Source: Wurfbainia villosa (taxonomy: Eukaryota > Streptophyta > Magnoliopsida > Zingiberales > Zingiberaceae). Taken from it: a stretch of 64,000 bases of DNA. Location: NCBI GenBank assembly GCA_025175895.1, contig CM045987.1:111341040-111405039 (forward strand), given 5' to 3'. Both the position numbers and the translations under genes were made by a program. The notes below the pieces were generated by a model, which had not been told where the DNA came from, did not search any database, and was given only the letters and a program-made list of their open reading frames with translations. Shown piece by piece: positions 1 to 13,200 of the stretch; the first letter of the stretch is position 1; each line of letters starts with the position of its first letter.

Positions 1-868
1 CAGGACTAAATTTAATACCCTTTTAACTCCTCTATAATTATTCATATGATAGTATGATTAAAAACATTTTAATCATACAAATATTTTAATTTTTCAAAAC
101 ATATTTCCAATATACATGCCTTGAGTACTTCCTACAAATCACATACTACTAGACCAGTTTTTTTTTTTTTTTTCGATTTCATTCTTATGAACCAAAGAAA
201 ATAACATTATTTTACTATTCTATATCTAGAAGAAACATTTCTATTTTATTTTGTTGATTTCATGAACTAAATGGAACAGAAGGTGCAAGTTTGGTGAGAG
301 TGGTTCAAAAACGATAACTTTTACCAATGCACTTGATCTCTGAGTACACAAGCTCAGGTCGATGCCTTTAAATTTGCTCGAGTCAAAATATTTATTAAAA
401 CAGATCCATCACATACAACTGTTGTATAACATAATCGACAGCCATAAATAAAAAAATAATAGTAAAAAGAAGAAACATAATATGCAGCATGTTTTTACGT
501 GATGAAAGAGTATAGACAAATATGAAATATAAAACTTAAGTCTAGCTTGGACCGAAAGGTTCCATCCCTCGGAACACAACTGAAACCAATTCAGGCCCTT
601 AAAAAGTAAACGATGAAATGGTTTGAACCAACAAAAAAAAAAAAAAAAAAAAAAAAAAACGAGGCAACTTAAGAATGTGCTAATGACCAAAGACAGCTAG
701 CAGTGGCAACACCCGTTCACCAAAGAAACTCATAATTATAGCTTGTATTGCTTTTATCTTGTTTCCTTTGCTATTCAAATTCCTCGTTCTATGAAATTTT
801 TTCTTATTGTTCAGTCATAAAAGTCCTGGCATGGCAAACCATACTCGTTTGAACGAAGGGGGTGCACT
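1..868 (-). other. Downstream flank and 3' UTR of the LARP1 gene
   Basis: This stretch lies beyond the LARP1 stop codon on the minus strand. The part next to the stop should be 3' UTR, but I could not fix a poly(A) site. It is AT-rich and contains a run of about 26 adenines near 633-658. No coding region, RNA gene or transposon is recognisable; the small open frames here are T-rich chance frames. Confidence 0.5.
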
Positions 869-1207
869 TCAAAGTGTGTCATTCCTGAGTAGGCTTCGTC
901 CAGATGTGGTCTGATCTGAATCTGTGAGAGGAATGACTTGCCCATTCTCATGCCAGTTATGATTTACTGCCACTAGTATCTGGTTATTCAAATTCCCTGA
1001 TGCTGATCTGCTATATAAAATCTCGCTATGATTTGAGATCCTTGTGCTGTTCTGGTAAGTAGCTCCTGTTCCAAGAGTCTGAAAACGAGCTGCCAGATTA
1101 TCAATGTTTGGTGATGCTGAAGATTGACTATCAGCATTACCAAACTGAGACTCACTTGGTGGCAAAATCCAATTCATCCAATCATGACGCTTCCTTATTT
1201 TATCACC
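869..1207 (-). CDS. LARP1: LARP1 exon 6 (3' terminal coding exon)
   Basis: The exon follows an AG acceptor at 1209-1208 and starts in phase 0 with GDKIRKRHDWMNWILPP, the end of the La-motif module in plant LARP1 proteins. About 95 less conserved, Ser/Asn/Gln-rich residues follow, ending LLRNDTL and a TGA stop at 871-869. No DM15 repeats follow, which fits the 1B/1C subgroup. Confidence 0.9.
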   Translation of the reverse strand, partial: GDKIRKRHDWMNWILPPSESQFGNADSQSSASPNIDNLAARFQTLGTGATYQNSTRISNHSEILYSRSASGNLNNQILVAVNHNWHENGQVIPLTDSDQTTSGRSLLRNDTL

Positions 1208-4200
1208 CTAAGATAAGCATGTATTAGAACAGATGAAGAATAGTAGCAACATAAGTTAATATGTTTCCAAACAAAAACACCTCTAGGAGAGTAATCTTCA
1301 GTTTCTTATCATGTAGGAAATTTATTGATTGAGAAGGTAATGGTGTCATGGTCAAAATAAATATTTCAGCATACACACAAAAAATGATCGAAAAATATTC
1401 AGAGGTTTATATTGCTAGCTTCTAGAAAGCATCATATAATCTGAGGTTTCAGTAGAAGATACCTGTATTTCTACTGCAGTTGACAGCCGCAGTGTATCCA
1501 AAATGAATTCTACGCTGTTAGTTAATTTCTTGACCTGCAAAACATGAAATGATTAATTTTTTTTTTCAGGCCAAGAAAATAATCAGGCAACAGAATGAAC
1601 GAAGAGATATGAAACAAAAACTCAAATTCCATGAGGCCAAAACTTAGTGGCCAACGACAAAGATTGATCCTATCATTGTGCATTTTGGGACAAAAGCACA
1701 AGTAGTTTCAGACGTAAAAAGTTGTTAGATAATGCAACACAATAAATACAAACAAGAGAATAAGAGACTTCGTGAGAGAAGTATCAACTTTACCACGATG
1801 GTATTTAGTTGCCTATAGATGTGTTTGCAAATTGTGATCGCAGCAAATAACCTAGTTGCATTAGCTTAATTTCAGACAGTATATAATTTCATTTGCAGTT
1901 TAACATTAAAAAACTGTATATGCAACTTCTCACAAAGTGCTACATGGCATATCTCAGTCTGTCAGAATAAAAATGTTAAAATATATCATTATTCTAAAAA
2001 TAGTATATAAACATAGAAAAGGTAATATATTTCTACCCCATGTTAATTTTATTTCATTTAATAAAATAAAAAAATATATGATAAACTAAGTAAATGTTAA
2101 ACTAATTTTAAAATATATTTAAGTAAATGATAATAATAAAATATTATAAATTTAGGTTTAGCCTACTAAATTCAAAACTAGAATAACAGAAGCAACCTTA
2201 TCATGACAGAACTATTATTGCACTAATACTCGTTTAAAAAGGATGTCCTTGCATATCCATTCAAATAGTACTTGTATTTGCATGCAATTAAATAATTCAC
2301 AAATGTCACTTGTATCTGCATGCAATTGTCATTTGAAGGCATCAATAATTGTACGAAATCAGATACTCCAATAAATCATTTCTATAATAATGACATCTTA
2401 TTGTTCACAAAATATCATAACCACTGATATGAGCTTTGCATCAGCAAAGGACCTGACCAAATCAGTAATAAGGACTCAACAAGATGAACTAATCTGAAGA
2501 ACTCACCCGTGAAAGAGAAATCAGAGTAACTATAATTTCAATGAGACTCAGTTGTAAGTTTTCCCTATAAAATGCAATGACGTAGCACTAGAAAGAGCCG
2601 GAAATAACATTTAGTTCTCTCCTCATTATGCCTCTTCTCTATCTTCCAGTATCTATTCCTATATAAGTGGGTATGTGAGGGTGTTCTGTGGGTCACTGCA
2701 CTGTCATCACCCATCTCAACTCATCGCCCACAACTCTACTTCTCTCAGTGTTTGTCTATCGCCCATTGCCATTAGGTGCAATAAATCTATCAATGACTTC
2801 CCTTCCTCTAGACCAACCAGACAACGGGAAATCCAGAAGAAGATAAACAACCAGTTATATTTCCACATCATCTCTGAAACTGATTCAACGCTGATGAACA
2901 AACATTGGAATCAAAACTGTCGAAAATTAAAAATTGTATCAACTCAACACTTATCAAATACATAGGATTCTAACCTTTTATAGATTAGGATGACTTATTC
3001 ATCATAAATTAAACAACTTTTCTAATAAAATTCTAAGCATACTATAAATAAACCTTGAAAACTAGCTACGCTGCTATATCCTATAATTTTCGGAAGCATG
3101 ATCCCATAATTTACAAAATATTTTTGGCCTAATTTTAGAAACATACATGGTTATAAAATTATGTTTCCCACAAAAGCCAACCATCAATGATGAAGTTCAT
3201 GAAGAAGATATAGGAAAAAATATACCATAAAAGGCGTGGAATGCAACATAATTGGAAGAATGTATCACTGTGTATGACACAAAGTAAGCAGCAGGACAAC
3301 TAGAATGACACTATCAAAAGTCCTGGAAGGACAATGGTAAACTAAGATTAAGCAAGCAATCAAAGGTAAGGAAAGCTTATCCTAGGGATCTCTCCTCTTA
3401 TGAGCACTCAATGGTAGGTGCACAATACTGAGCTAGAAGATTCGACTTTAATTATGGAGTGGAAGACCCACTTACATGGTCATCGAGGTGTGACCCCTTC
3501 TTTAAACTCAAAAGGATCCAAAAGGTTGAAAAGATAAATATTGCCTCCAACCACCTAAAAGGAGATGCACAGATATAAAAAAGATAACTCGATGCACGAA
3601 GTTTTCATCAATACAAGGTCCTGAGAAAGAATTTATTGTACGCAGTCTTACTTGTTTTATAAATTTCCGTAACTCAAACTCATGATATCCAGGTCATACA
3701 GTAACAACTTTACTATTACACCAAGGCTCCCTTTCAAGGAGATGTATAGGTATAATTTTGAAAATCTAAAGAGATTTCTTTGAACTAATACCTATGCAAG
3801 TTTTAAAGCCTCATTGCTTACATTGAACCAGCGATGGCAAACCAGGAGGTGGGCTTCTTTATCATTAGACTTTTACCTCACCAACAAGTGTGCTCACAAG
3901 ATCTGAGGAATTTGGCATGTTTAGTCTGCCTCCAAAAATAGAAATCATAGGCACCCAGGGAACCAACTATAATCACAGTCCAATCCACAACCTCACCACC
4001 TACACGAACTCCTGAATACTAGATGATTGTCATCCATAAAGTCGCACAAATTCCCACAATAGAAGTTATGACCACCATCATGTTACACACTATTTCTATC
4101 CTTGATAGCAATTTCATTAGCGAGGACCTGTCATCAAACTGAAGCTAAAACGAAATAACGATTATAACCTCAGTTGTCATTCATGGGAAGCAACTAAATC

Positions 4201-7200
4201 TCAAGGATCCACTGAAGTACCTACCACTAAAACCCAAAGGTCTAACAACTAACTTGTATTCCGTTGACAAAATTTGATTATATACTCGGAACTGAATAGT
4301 TGAGCACGGAGAATGTCATCCTATTAGATGTGAATCCCATAAGAATGGAATTTGATAAACAAGGAAGACAAGTCAAATTGCAAGGAAGACAAAGTAAACA
4401 ACCTTTAGAGAAATAAAACACGAATAATCAAATTAATACATCAACAAAAGAGCTTGATCACCTACTTGAGAGCTAGGAGAATTAACACTAAACGGAAGAC
4501 TCGTGGAAGAAATAAGCCAAGTGCTAGATGAGAAGCTAAACCACGTAGTTGAGAACAAGCATAATTTTTATGAGGTGAGATACAAGCTTTGAATCAACTT
4601 AGGACCCAACAAATAGGGATTTGATAAGACGAGCAAATCCAAAAAACTCAATAACGGAACAAATCACCAATCAGAATTTTGTTAAGGTGAAGTTGCAAAA
4701 TTTCCCTATAACATGTGATGAGTGTGAATCATACGCATTTTTAGAGATTATTTAGCATGCATTTCTTAGATTTTGTTTGTATATCATGCATAAAACTTAG
4801 CATTTACTTTCATTTTACCTTTTTAGTATAGATGACTGCGGTTATGAGTTTTCTAGCAAGAAACCATGGAAAAAGAGCACTCAAAAGCTGATTCCAGAAA
4901 ACAACATGGCAGGCCATGCCAAATGGCATGACCGTGCTCAACACTGCCGCATCAGCGCAACACGCCCAAGTTCGGGGCATGCCAGGGCGTCCAGCGTCCA
5001 ACACGGCTTGGTCGTGCCAGATTCGATTTCAACCAATGATTACGAAAAAGTAGAACATGCCCTAACCGTGCCACGGTCATGGTGCAGCTTTTTCGGTGGT
5101 CGTTTTCTCCAATTTCTTCACCTAAAAAAACTATAAAAAGGCTCTAGGGCTAAGGAGAAAAGCATCGGGGGCATTAGGAAGGAAGTAGCCATCAAGGAGC
5201 ATTCGAGGGCACATTGCGAAGCCGATAAGGAAGGATCTCCGAGCCGAAGGACGCCATCACAAGCATCAATAAGCCAAGTTTTCTCTTTTCCCTTTTTTTT
5301 GTTTCGTCGGATGTCTTCCAAACACTATCATTGTCTTAACCTCTGAATTATGGAGTAATTCCTGGTGATCTTAGGATGAGGGAGTAACTCTATGTCGACT
5401 TATTCGGATTGTTACAACTTTCTTATCTATTGTATTTTTTGATTCAATTCTATCGTGCATTTTGATCGCTTACGTATTTGTCGGTCACTTGTTCGCATGC
5501 TTTTAGGGGTTTAAAGAGAGACTAACCGAGAGGTGAGTCTCAATCCCAGATTTATAGAGTTGAACTTGTGGATTTAATTATGAGTAAAGATTGAAATCTA
5601 GATAGATTCAAACCCATATTCGTACCCTCATTACACTGATGAGAGAAACCCTCAAAAAATTTTCTATCAAGACCAAATTGAAAATGACTATTACGTACCA
5701 CCATTAGAATTTTGTCAGATATCAAAATCCAACTTAGAAACTATGTTAGAAAATTTTATTATAGACCAAACACGGTAGCAAGAGGAGTTTAGACAGCAAA
5801 TGTTGAAGTCTAAACAACAACATCAAGCAACAATAGAAACAATTGAACAACTAGAAGATGATTGGACTACACATACTAGGTTGGAGATTCTATTTGTACA
5901 AGTAGGCAATGAGGATGTAGATGACACAATAAGTGAAGGGGATAAATAAATTCGAACACCATTTGAAGAAGAACTTGAGGAATCTAATATTGACATTTTG
6001 ATCGAGGAGTGCATTACTTCAACTCAAATACCTTCGAACCTCAAGGATCTAGAAAAGCCTTCTATTGCCATTATCGAAACTTTAGTTATTAATAATGAAA
6101 CCCCTTTGGTGATTGGTGATGACAAGATTTCATTTGATATGTTTAAGACTGTTAGAATATTGTAGATATGATTAGGGATAATTGTTATCCCTAAATATCA
6201 TTAGGAATAATTATTTCTTAGGATAGAGTTTTGATTTATTCCTAGGATAGAGTTTGATTTATTCTTTTGAATAAGCCCTAATCTTGTATATGAATAGGGC
6301 CTCTTTCATATAATAGGGTATCTAGAGTTACGAAATAACATGGTATCAGAGCATTAGATTTTCCTATTTTTTTTTTTCGAGATCTCTTTCCCGGCGCGCT
6401 TCTCCTCCGCGACGCAGCCCCGCTCGCGACTTTCTCACGCGAGCATCTCCTCGGGCGCGCGCGCTTCTACGCAGCACCGGCTTTCTTTCCCGGCGCGCCT
6501 CCATCTCCTCAGCCCCCTCCAATTACCGTCCCGGCGCGCGCACTTCTTTTCTCCCCATCTGTCGGCCATCGCTTCGGGTGTTCGTCGCCAAGGTCAAAGA
6601 TTTTCCCGGTCCTCGCTGCCATGCTCGGTCCTCGCCGCGAGTTGGTTTTTCGCTGTCGCGCGCCTCTGATATATCGAACAGTATGTCCTTTGTCTTTATA
6701 CAAAAGACCCTTTCCTGGAGCGCCTCTGATATATCGAACAATGCGAATTACAGTATCCCAATGTTCTTTACACGGAGAGTTGAGAAACTGACTTACTACA
6801 CTTACTGTAAATGAGATATCTGGACGAGTAACAGTAAGGTAACTTAGTCTTCCTACTAATCGCCTGTATCGTTCAGGATCTAGTAGAGGCTCCCCCTGAT
6901 TTGGTAGGAGCTTGACATTATGATCCATAGGGTTGTCAACTGTCTTTGAGTTTAACATTCCTGTTTCTTCTAGAATATCCATTGCATACTTCCTTTGAGA
7001 TATAATGATCCCATTTATTTGTGTGCTACTTATCCCAAGAAGTATTTAAGTCTCGAGATCCTTTATTCGAAAATATTTGAAAAGATGTTGTTTCACTGTG
7101 AGATCCGAGATGATCATTACTGTGATAACAATATCATCAACATAAACCACTAGGTAGATCTGACGGTCGATGAGTGGCGATAAAAGAGAATGGTCGACCT

Positions 7201-10200
7201 CGCTCAGAGTCATGCATTGTTGAATTACAATACTAAATCTACGAACCATGCTCTGGGTATGCTGAGACCGTATAAAGATTTTCGGCATAAGACGAAGAAG
7301 ACTTCCTGAGCAACAAAACACAGAGGTTGCTCGTATAAACTTCTTGAGCAGTCACCATGTAAGAACGCATTCTTGATGTCGGTGATAAAGAGACTAGTGT
7401 TGAATCGCAGCAATGGACATGAGTAAGCGTATAGAGGACATCTTGGCAACAGGAGAAAATGTGTCTCCATAATCCAATCCGAAGATCTGAGTATAACCTT
7501 TAGCAACGAGATGAGCCTTAAGCCGATCAACCGTTCCATCCGGACCAACCTTCACTGTATATACCCATCGACAACCAACAACCGACTTTCCTGGTGGTAG
7601 AGGAACGAGATCCCAAGTCCTGACTCTGTAAGACTCATTTCGTTTAAGTCGGCGTATAGCTTGTTTCTACTGGATCGACAAATGCATCCTGCAGTCTTTG
7701 GAAGAGAAGCAGGCAAAAGAGGAAAGACAGAATAATAGAAAGGAGAAAGGCGATGGTAACTCAAAGAAACATAATGTGAGAAGGAAGCGAATGGGAATAT
7801 CGATTTAAGATGGGAGGAGGAGGGATGGAGGACCCGGCTCGGAGATGATTCCATAGTCGGTGTTAGGCGTAGCGTAACGAGGACGGCGTTGTTAAACCTG
7901 CAACGGAGGAGAAATTGGGGCTGGAGGTGATAGAGAATCCTCCGGAGGATCAAAGACTGAAACAGGCATAGAAGGGTGAAATTCAGACGATGACTCTGAA
8001 GACTCAAAGAAAGGAACTAAATCAAAGAACGTGACATCGACAGTGATGAAATACCGACGAAGAGTAGGGGAATAACACTTATACCCTTTCTGAGACCGTG
8101 GTATCCAAGGAAAATACATTTACGATCAAGAGAGAGTTTATCAATGCCAGATCAAGAGTACGAGTAAAACATGTAGTAACCAAAGACCCTAGTGGTAAAG
8201 GATAAGAGACCGCTGATAAAGTACATGAGGTATTCGACTCGTAAAGTAGAGAGGAAGACATGCGATCGATGAGATAACATGCGAAGTACCACCCCAAAAA
8301 CGAAGAGGAATGCGAGTGGAGGAGAAGAGTCCGTGGTCTCGAGAAGACGACGATTCTCGGCTCGCAACTCCATTCTACAGTGGTTATGAGGACAAGACTC
8401 CATGTAATACGCGAGATGCCAAAAAGGTTTCAAATGGAGTAGATAGATATTCACGCATTATCACTCGCAAGGATCAAGAGGATACCAAATTATGTTTCAA
8501 TTTCATTAAAAAGATCAAAAATAAAAATAATTCGAGCGATCCTTCATCGATATAACCAAGTACAACTAAAAATCGCCTACAAAAGTAACAAAATATCGCA
8601 ATTCAATGTAGAGGCAATACATGACTGACCCCAAATATCCGAACGAACTAAAGCAAAGGGAGACGAATCGACTTATAATGCGAGGAAAACGAACTACGAC
8701 ATGTCGCTTAACCGATACGACTACAAGACAAAGACTTTAAGTAAGACAGATGCATGATGTAATTGTTTTAACTTATCAAGACCAGGATGTCCCAACTGAG
8801 CATGGATAACAAGTGGAGATGCTGCCGCCGCACCAACAAGAGAGTTTTGGTGAAGTTGATATAAACCATGAGACTCACATCCGGAGCCAATCATCCTCCC
8901 TCTTCCCTCAGAATGAAACAAAGAGATTTACACAATCAAGAGACCGAGCGAGGGGCTTATCGATAATAAATTAAAGGAGCTCCGGAAAGGGTCTCAGATA
9001 AAGACAAAGGACATACTGAGCCACATAGGATATTCTAACGCAGATCGGGCAGATCTCCTATCGATAGATCTACTGATTTTTGTATATTCACGGAGATAAT
9101 CTTGCTTTCGAAAAGCAAAAAGCAGAACGTCGTCAGGCAAGATCCAGCAGAGGCAGAGTATCGAGCTACGGCCATACTAAGAACTTATATGCTCAAACAA
9201 TGCTCAGGAGCTAAAGTTTGGAGACGTTACACAAATGTCACTTATATGTGATAACCAAGCCGCCATGCATATCGCCTCAAATCCAGTTTTTCATGAGAGG
9301 ACAAAGCATATAGAAGTCGACTGTCACTTTGTTAGAGAGAAAGTCATATCTGGAGAAATATCTACTAGTTTTGTTAACTCACATGATCAGCTAGTAGATA
9401 TATTTACTAAGTCACCGAGAGGTCCCCGAATTGACTACATATGTAACAAGCTGGGTGCATATAATTTATATTCTTCAGCTTGAGGGGGAGTGTTAGAATA
9501 TTATAGATATTATTAGGGATAATTGTTATCCCTAAATATCATTAGGAATAATTATTTCTTAGGATAGAGTTTTGATTTATTCCTAGGATAGGGTTTGATT
9601 TATTCTTTTGAATAAGCCCTAATCTTGTATATAAATAGGGTCTCTTTCATGTAATAGGGTATCTAGAGTTACGAAATAACAGAGACTACTAATCAATCTT
9701 TTTGTTGAGGATGTTTGTGATAGGTTGTATTATTTATAGCATAAGGACAAAGACAAATATCATGAACGAACTCTTGATGAACATTTGAAGTTGAGCGTAT
9801 TCAATATAAAATCGAGGAAAGAAGCCAATAAATATTTTGTTTCTCCACGAGCGAGATTTAAGAGACATGATGATGAAGGAACTAGAAATAAGAAAGTGAG
9901 GAAGTATTTTGTTCCAACACGAGCAAAATTTAAAAGATATTCCCTCAATGAGCTTATGAAGAGAGGGAAGAAATGCAACCTCCTCCGACCATGAGCTCTC
10001 GATTAAAACTTTATAGGGGTCGAGCTTATGACCTAAAACAAACGTTTCTTGGAAGGCAACCCAAGCTTTATCTTTATCTTCCTTTTTCTTGAGTACTTGC
10101 AATTTCCTTTCTAATATTTTCAATTCCTTTCCGTTTAATTTCATATTTAGAATGCAGGAAGCCAAGGGTAGTACTAGGATTGATTTAGAAGCCTGCATTG

Positions 10201-13200
10201 CCATTAGGATGATCATTAGGGAGGGAGATTGTTACTGTTTGGTCCTTAAGGATCAAAATCCTCACCCTCTTCCTGATCTGGAGCGCACCACTGTGCGGTT
10301 CCGTGCCAACTGAGGATTTCTTAGTGCATCACCACTTGAGCCTCTGGTGATGAAGTATCCTCCTTGCCCATCTATGCACAGTAGGCAGCCTAGGACTTTT
10401 TCCTCTACTCGTCCTTCTGCTATAGGTATCAGCACTCTAGACGATCCATATGCTCGGATCTAGTCCTCTTTGGATTCCATCCACACAGATCTGAGAGAGC
10501 AGCGGGCCGAACTCAGCGAGTAGAAGCAAATGCTTGATGTCATGTATCATTGACACATTTTACAAGGTCATTTCTATCCACCTCCACCTCCTGCGTAGTT
10601 TATTTTACCATTACCCTTCCATACATTGAGGACAATGTATAGTTTAAGTTTGGGGGTAGCTTACTTTTCGTAGCTTATTCTTTTTATTTTCTTATTTAAC
10701 ATAATATTTAGCATTGTTTAACATAATTTTGCATGTGCATCTCATTTTTCCTTGTCTAGCATACTTTATTCTCTACATGACATGTTTAGCATATTTCCTT
10801 GCATAGCTTATTCAACAACCCCTAAACACTATGTGATATGAAATCTTTGATATCTTGTTGTCCCTCTAGCTAGAGTAATATAACTGGACTTAGTTAGATC
10901 GGTAAAGATCCTTTTGACCTATTTGATAAGAACCTTATTTCATTCTTAATACGACCCTAGGATAGAGGTAACCAAAAAGGGTCTAGATCCTTATATCGGA
11001 CCAGTACTCAATTTTCCATAGGGAACTCTCATGAATATTATAGTTACTGGAGAAACACTTATCCCAGGAGTTTCAGGAAAAAAAAAAGAGAAAAGGAATT
11101 ACTTTAGAGCACCCCTTTGAGACCAAGTAGTTACAAGGAAAATACCTATAGAGGTACCTGTGAGACTAACTAGTTACTGGGAAATGCTCACCGCCAATTC
11201 CTTACTTCCCTTGCTTCTTGGAAAGTGCTCCTTTGAGACCATGTGTCATAGTGAGAGGATGAGCTAAGTGTTAGGGTAGGTGAGTGCCTCTACACTGGAA
11301 AAGTGAGGAACACGATAGAAGGGATATTTAATTTGGATTGGTGTCCAAAGCTTTAGGGTCAAAATTCACATGCACTGCACAAGAATTTTTCAAGCTAAGC
11401 TACTAGGAACAAATCGATAAAACTAAGCTCAGAATTTATACCCCAAGATGGATTTCTAACAAGTTATCATGATTCTCACTCATAGTTTTTTTTCTTTGCT
11501 TGAGGACAAACAAAAGTTTAAATTTGGGGGTGTAATGAGTATGAATCATATGCATTTTTAGGGATTATTTAGCATACATTTCTTAGGTTTTGTTTGTATA
11601 TCATGCATAAAACTTAGCATTTACTTTCATTTTACCTTTTTACTATAGATGACTACAGTTATGAGTTTTCTTGCAGGAAACTATGGAAAAAGAGCACTCA
11701 AAAGCCAATTCCAGAAAACAACACAGTCAGGTTGTGCCAAATGACACGGCCATGCTCAACACTGCCTCATCAGTGTAACACACCCAAGTTCGAGGCGTGC
11801 CAAGGCGTCTAGAGTCCAACACAACCTTGTCATGCCAAATGGCACGACCGTGTCAAATCCGATTTTAGCCAACGGTTACGAAAAAGTTGAACACGCCCTG
11901 GCCGTGCCAATTGACACGGCCATGGCGCAACTTTTTCGATGGTCGTTTTCTCCGATTTCTTCGCCTGAAAAAGCTATAAAAAGGCCATAGGGTTAAGGAG
12001 AAAAGCATCCGGAGCATTAGAAAGGAAGCAGCAGTCAAGGAGCATTCGAGGGCACATTGCGTAGCCGCCAAGGATCTCCGAGTCGGAGGACGCCATCACA
12101 AGCATCGACAAGCCAAGTTTTCTCTTTTCCTTTTTTTTTTTTTCTATTTCGTCAGATGTCTTCTAAACACTATCATTGTCTTAGCCTCCGAATTATGGAG
12201 TAATTCCTGGCGATCTTAGGATGAGGGAGTAATTCTATGTCGACTTATTCGGGTTGTTACAATTTTCTTATCTATTGTGTTTCCTGATTCAATTCTATCG
12301 TGCATTTTGATCGCTTGTGTATTTGTCGACCACTTATTCACATGCTTTTAGGGGTTTAAAGGGAGACTAACCGAGAGGTGAGTCTCAATCCTAGATCTAT
12401 AGAGTTGAACTTGCGGATTTAATTACGAGTAAAGATTGAAGTCTAGATAGATTTGCGGGGTTCTCGTAATAGGTTCCTGATGCGGCAAAGATCATCTAAG
12501 TACTGATATCTTATCATAATTAACACCCCTTGTAGACCTCTTAAGACTGTCATAAAGCGTAAAAGATTTACTTCGATCCGTTTCTATAAGTAACCGGTAG
12601 TAAGTCTAGGTTTTCGATTTGCGGGGTGCTAGTGACATAACTCTATGTCGACTTGTTCGGATTGTTACAATTTTCTTATCTATTGTGTTTCCTGATTCAA
12701 TTCTATCGTGCATTTTGATCGCTTCTGTGTTTGTTGACCACTTATTCGCATGCTTTTAGGGGTTTAAAGGAAGACTAACTAAGAGGTGAGTCTCAATCCT
12801 AGATCTATAGAGTTGAACTTGCAGATTTAATTATGAGTAAAGATTGAAGTCTAGATAGATTTGCAGGGTTCTCGTGACAGGTTCCTGATACGGCAAAGAT
12901 CATCTACGTACTGATATCTTATCATAATTAAGGCCCCTTGTGGACCTCTTAAGACTGTCATAAAGCGTAAAGGGTTTACTTCGATCCATTTCTATAAGTA
13001 ACCGATTGTAAGTCTAGGTTTTCGATTTGCGGGTGCTAGTGAGAGGTTCCCAATGCAATTAGGGTCGCCTACGCACGAATACCATGAAAGTAAGAATCGA
13101 GTCTAGGTAGATACATCGGTCCAACCTCGAAAGGGGCGGTCGATTATTTCAGGATAAGTCTCCTTCAGGAATACATGTCAAGTAGGAAAGAGTTGTCGCA

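Larger units (their letters stand above)
6150..9681 (+). mobile_element. Complete nested Ty1/copia element with inverted pol block
   Basis: Two 191-bp LTRs (6150-6340, 9491-9681), both starting TGTTAGAATATT and ending AAATAACA, differ at about 6 positions by my hand alignment. The 5' LTR is followed by the initiator-tRNA primer site TGGTATCAGAGC, and the 3' LTR is preceded by a GAGGGGGAG tract. The flanks are AAGAC (6145-6149) and GAGAC (9682-9686). LTRs, primer site and the RNase H end read on the plus strand, but everything from the GAG-pre-integrase to the end of RT reads on the minus strand. The interior is therefore rearranged and the element cannot be autonomous. Confidence 0.88.

Noticed and set aside
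409..690. 93-codon open frame on the minus strand
   Set aside because: It is T-rich with a poly-Phe run from an A-tract; it is a chance frame downstream of LARP1.
5118..5321. Minus-strand frame in the gypsy-type LTR, repeated at 11865-12071
   Set aside because: It is the same LTR region read in both LTRs; it has no independent support as a gene.
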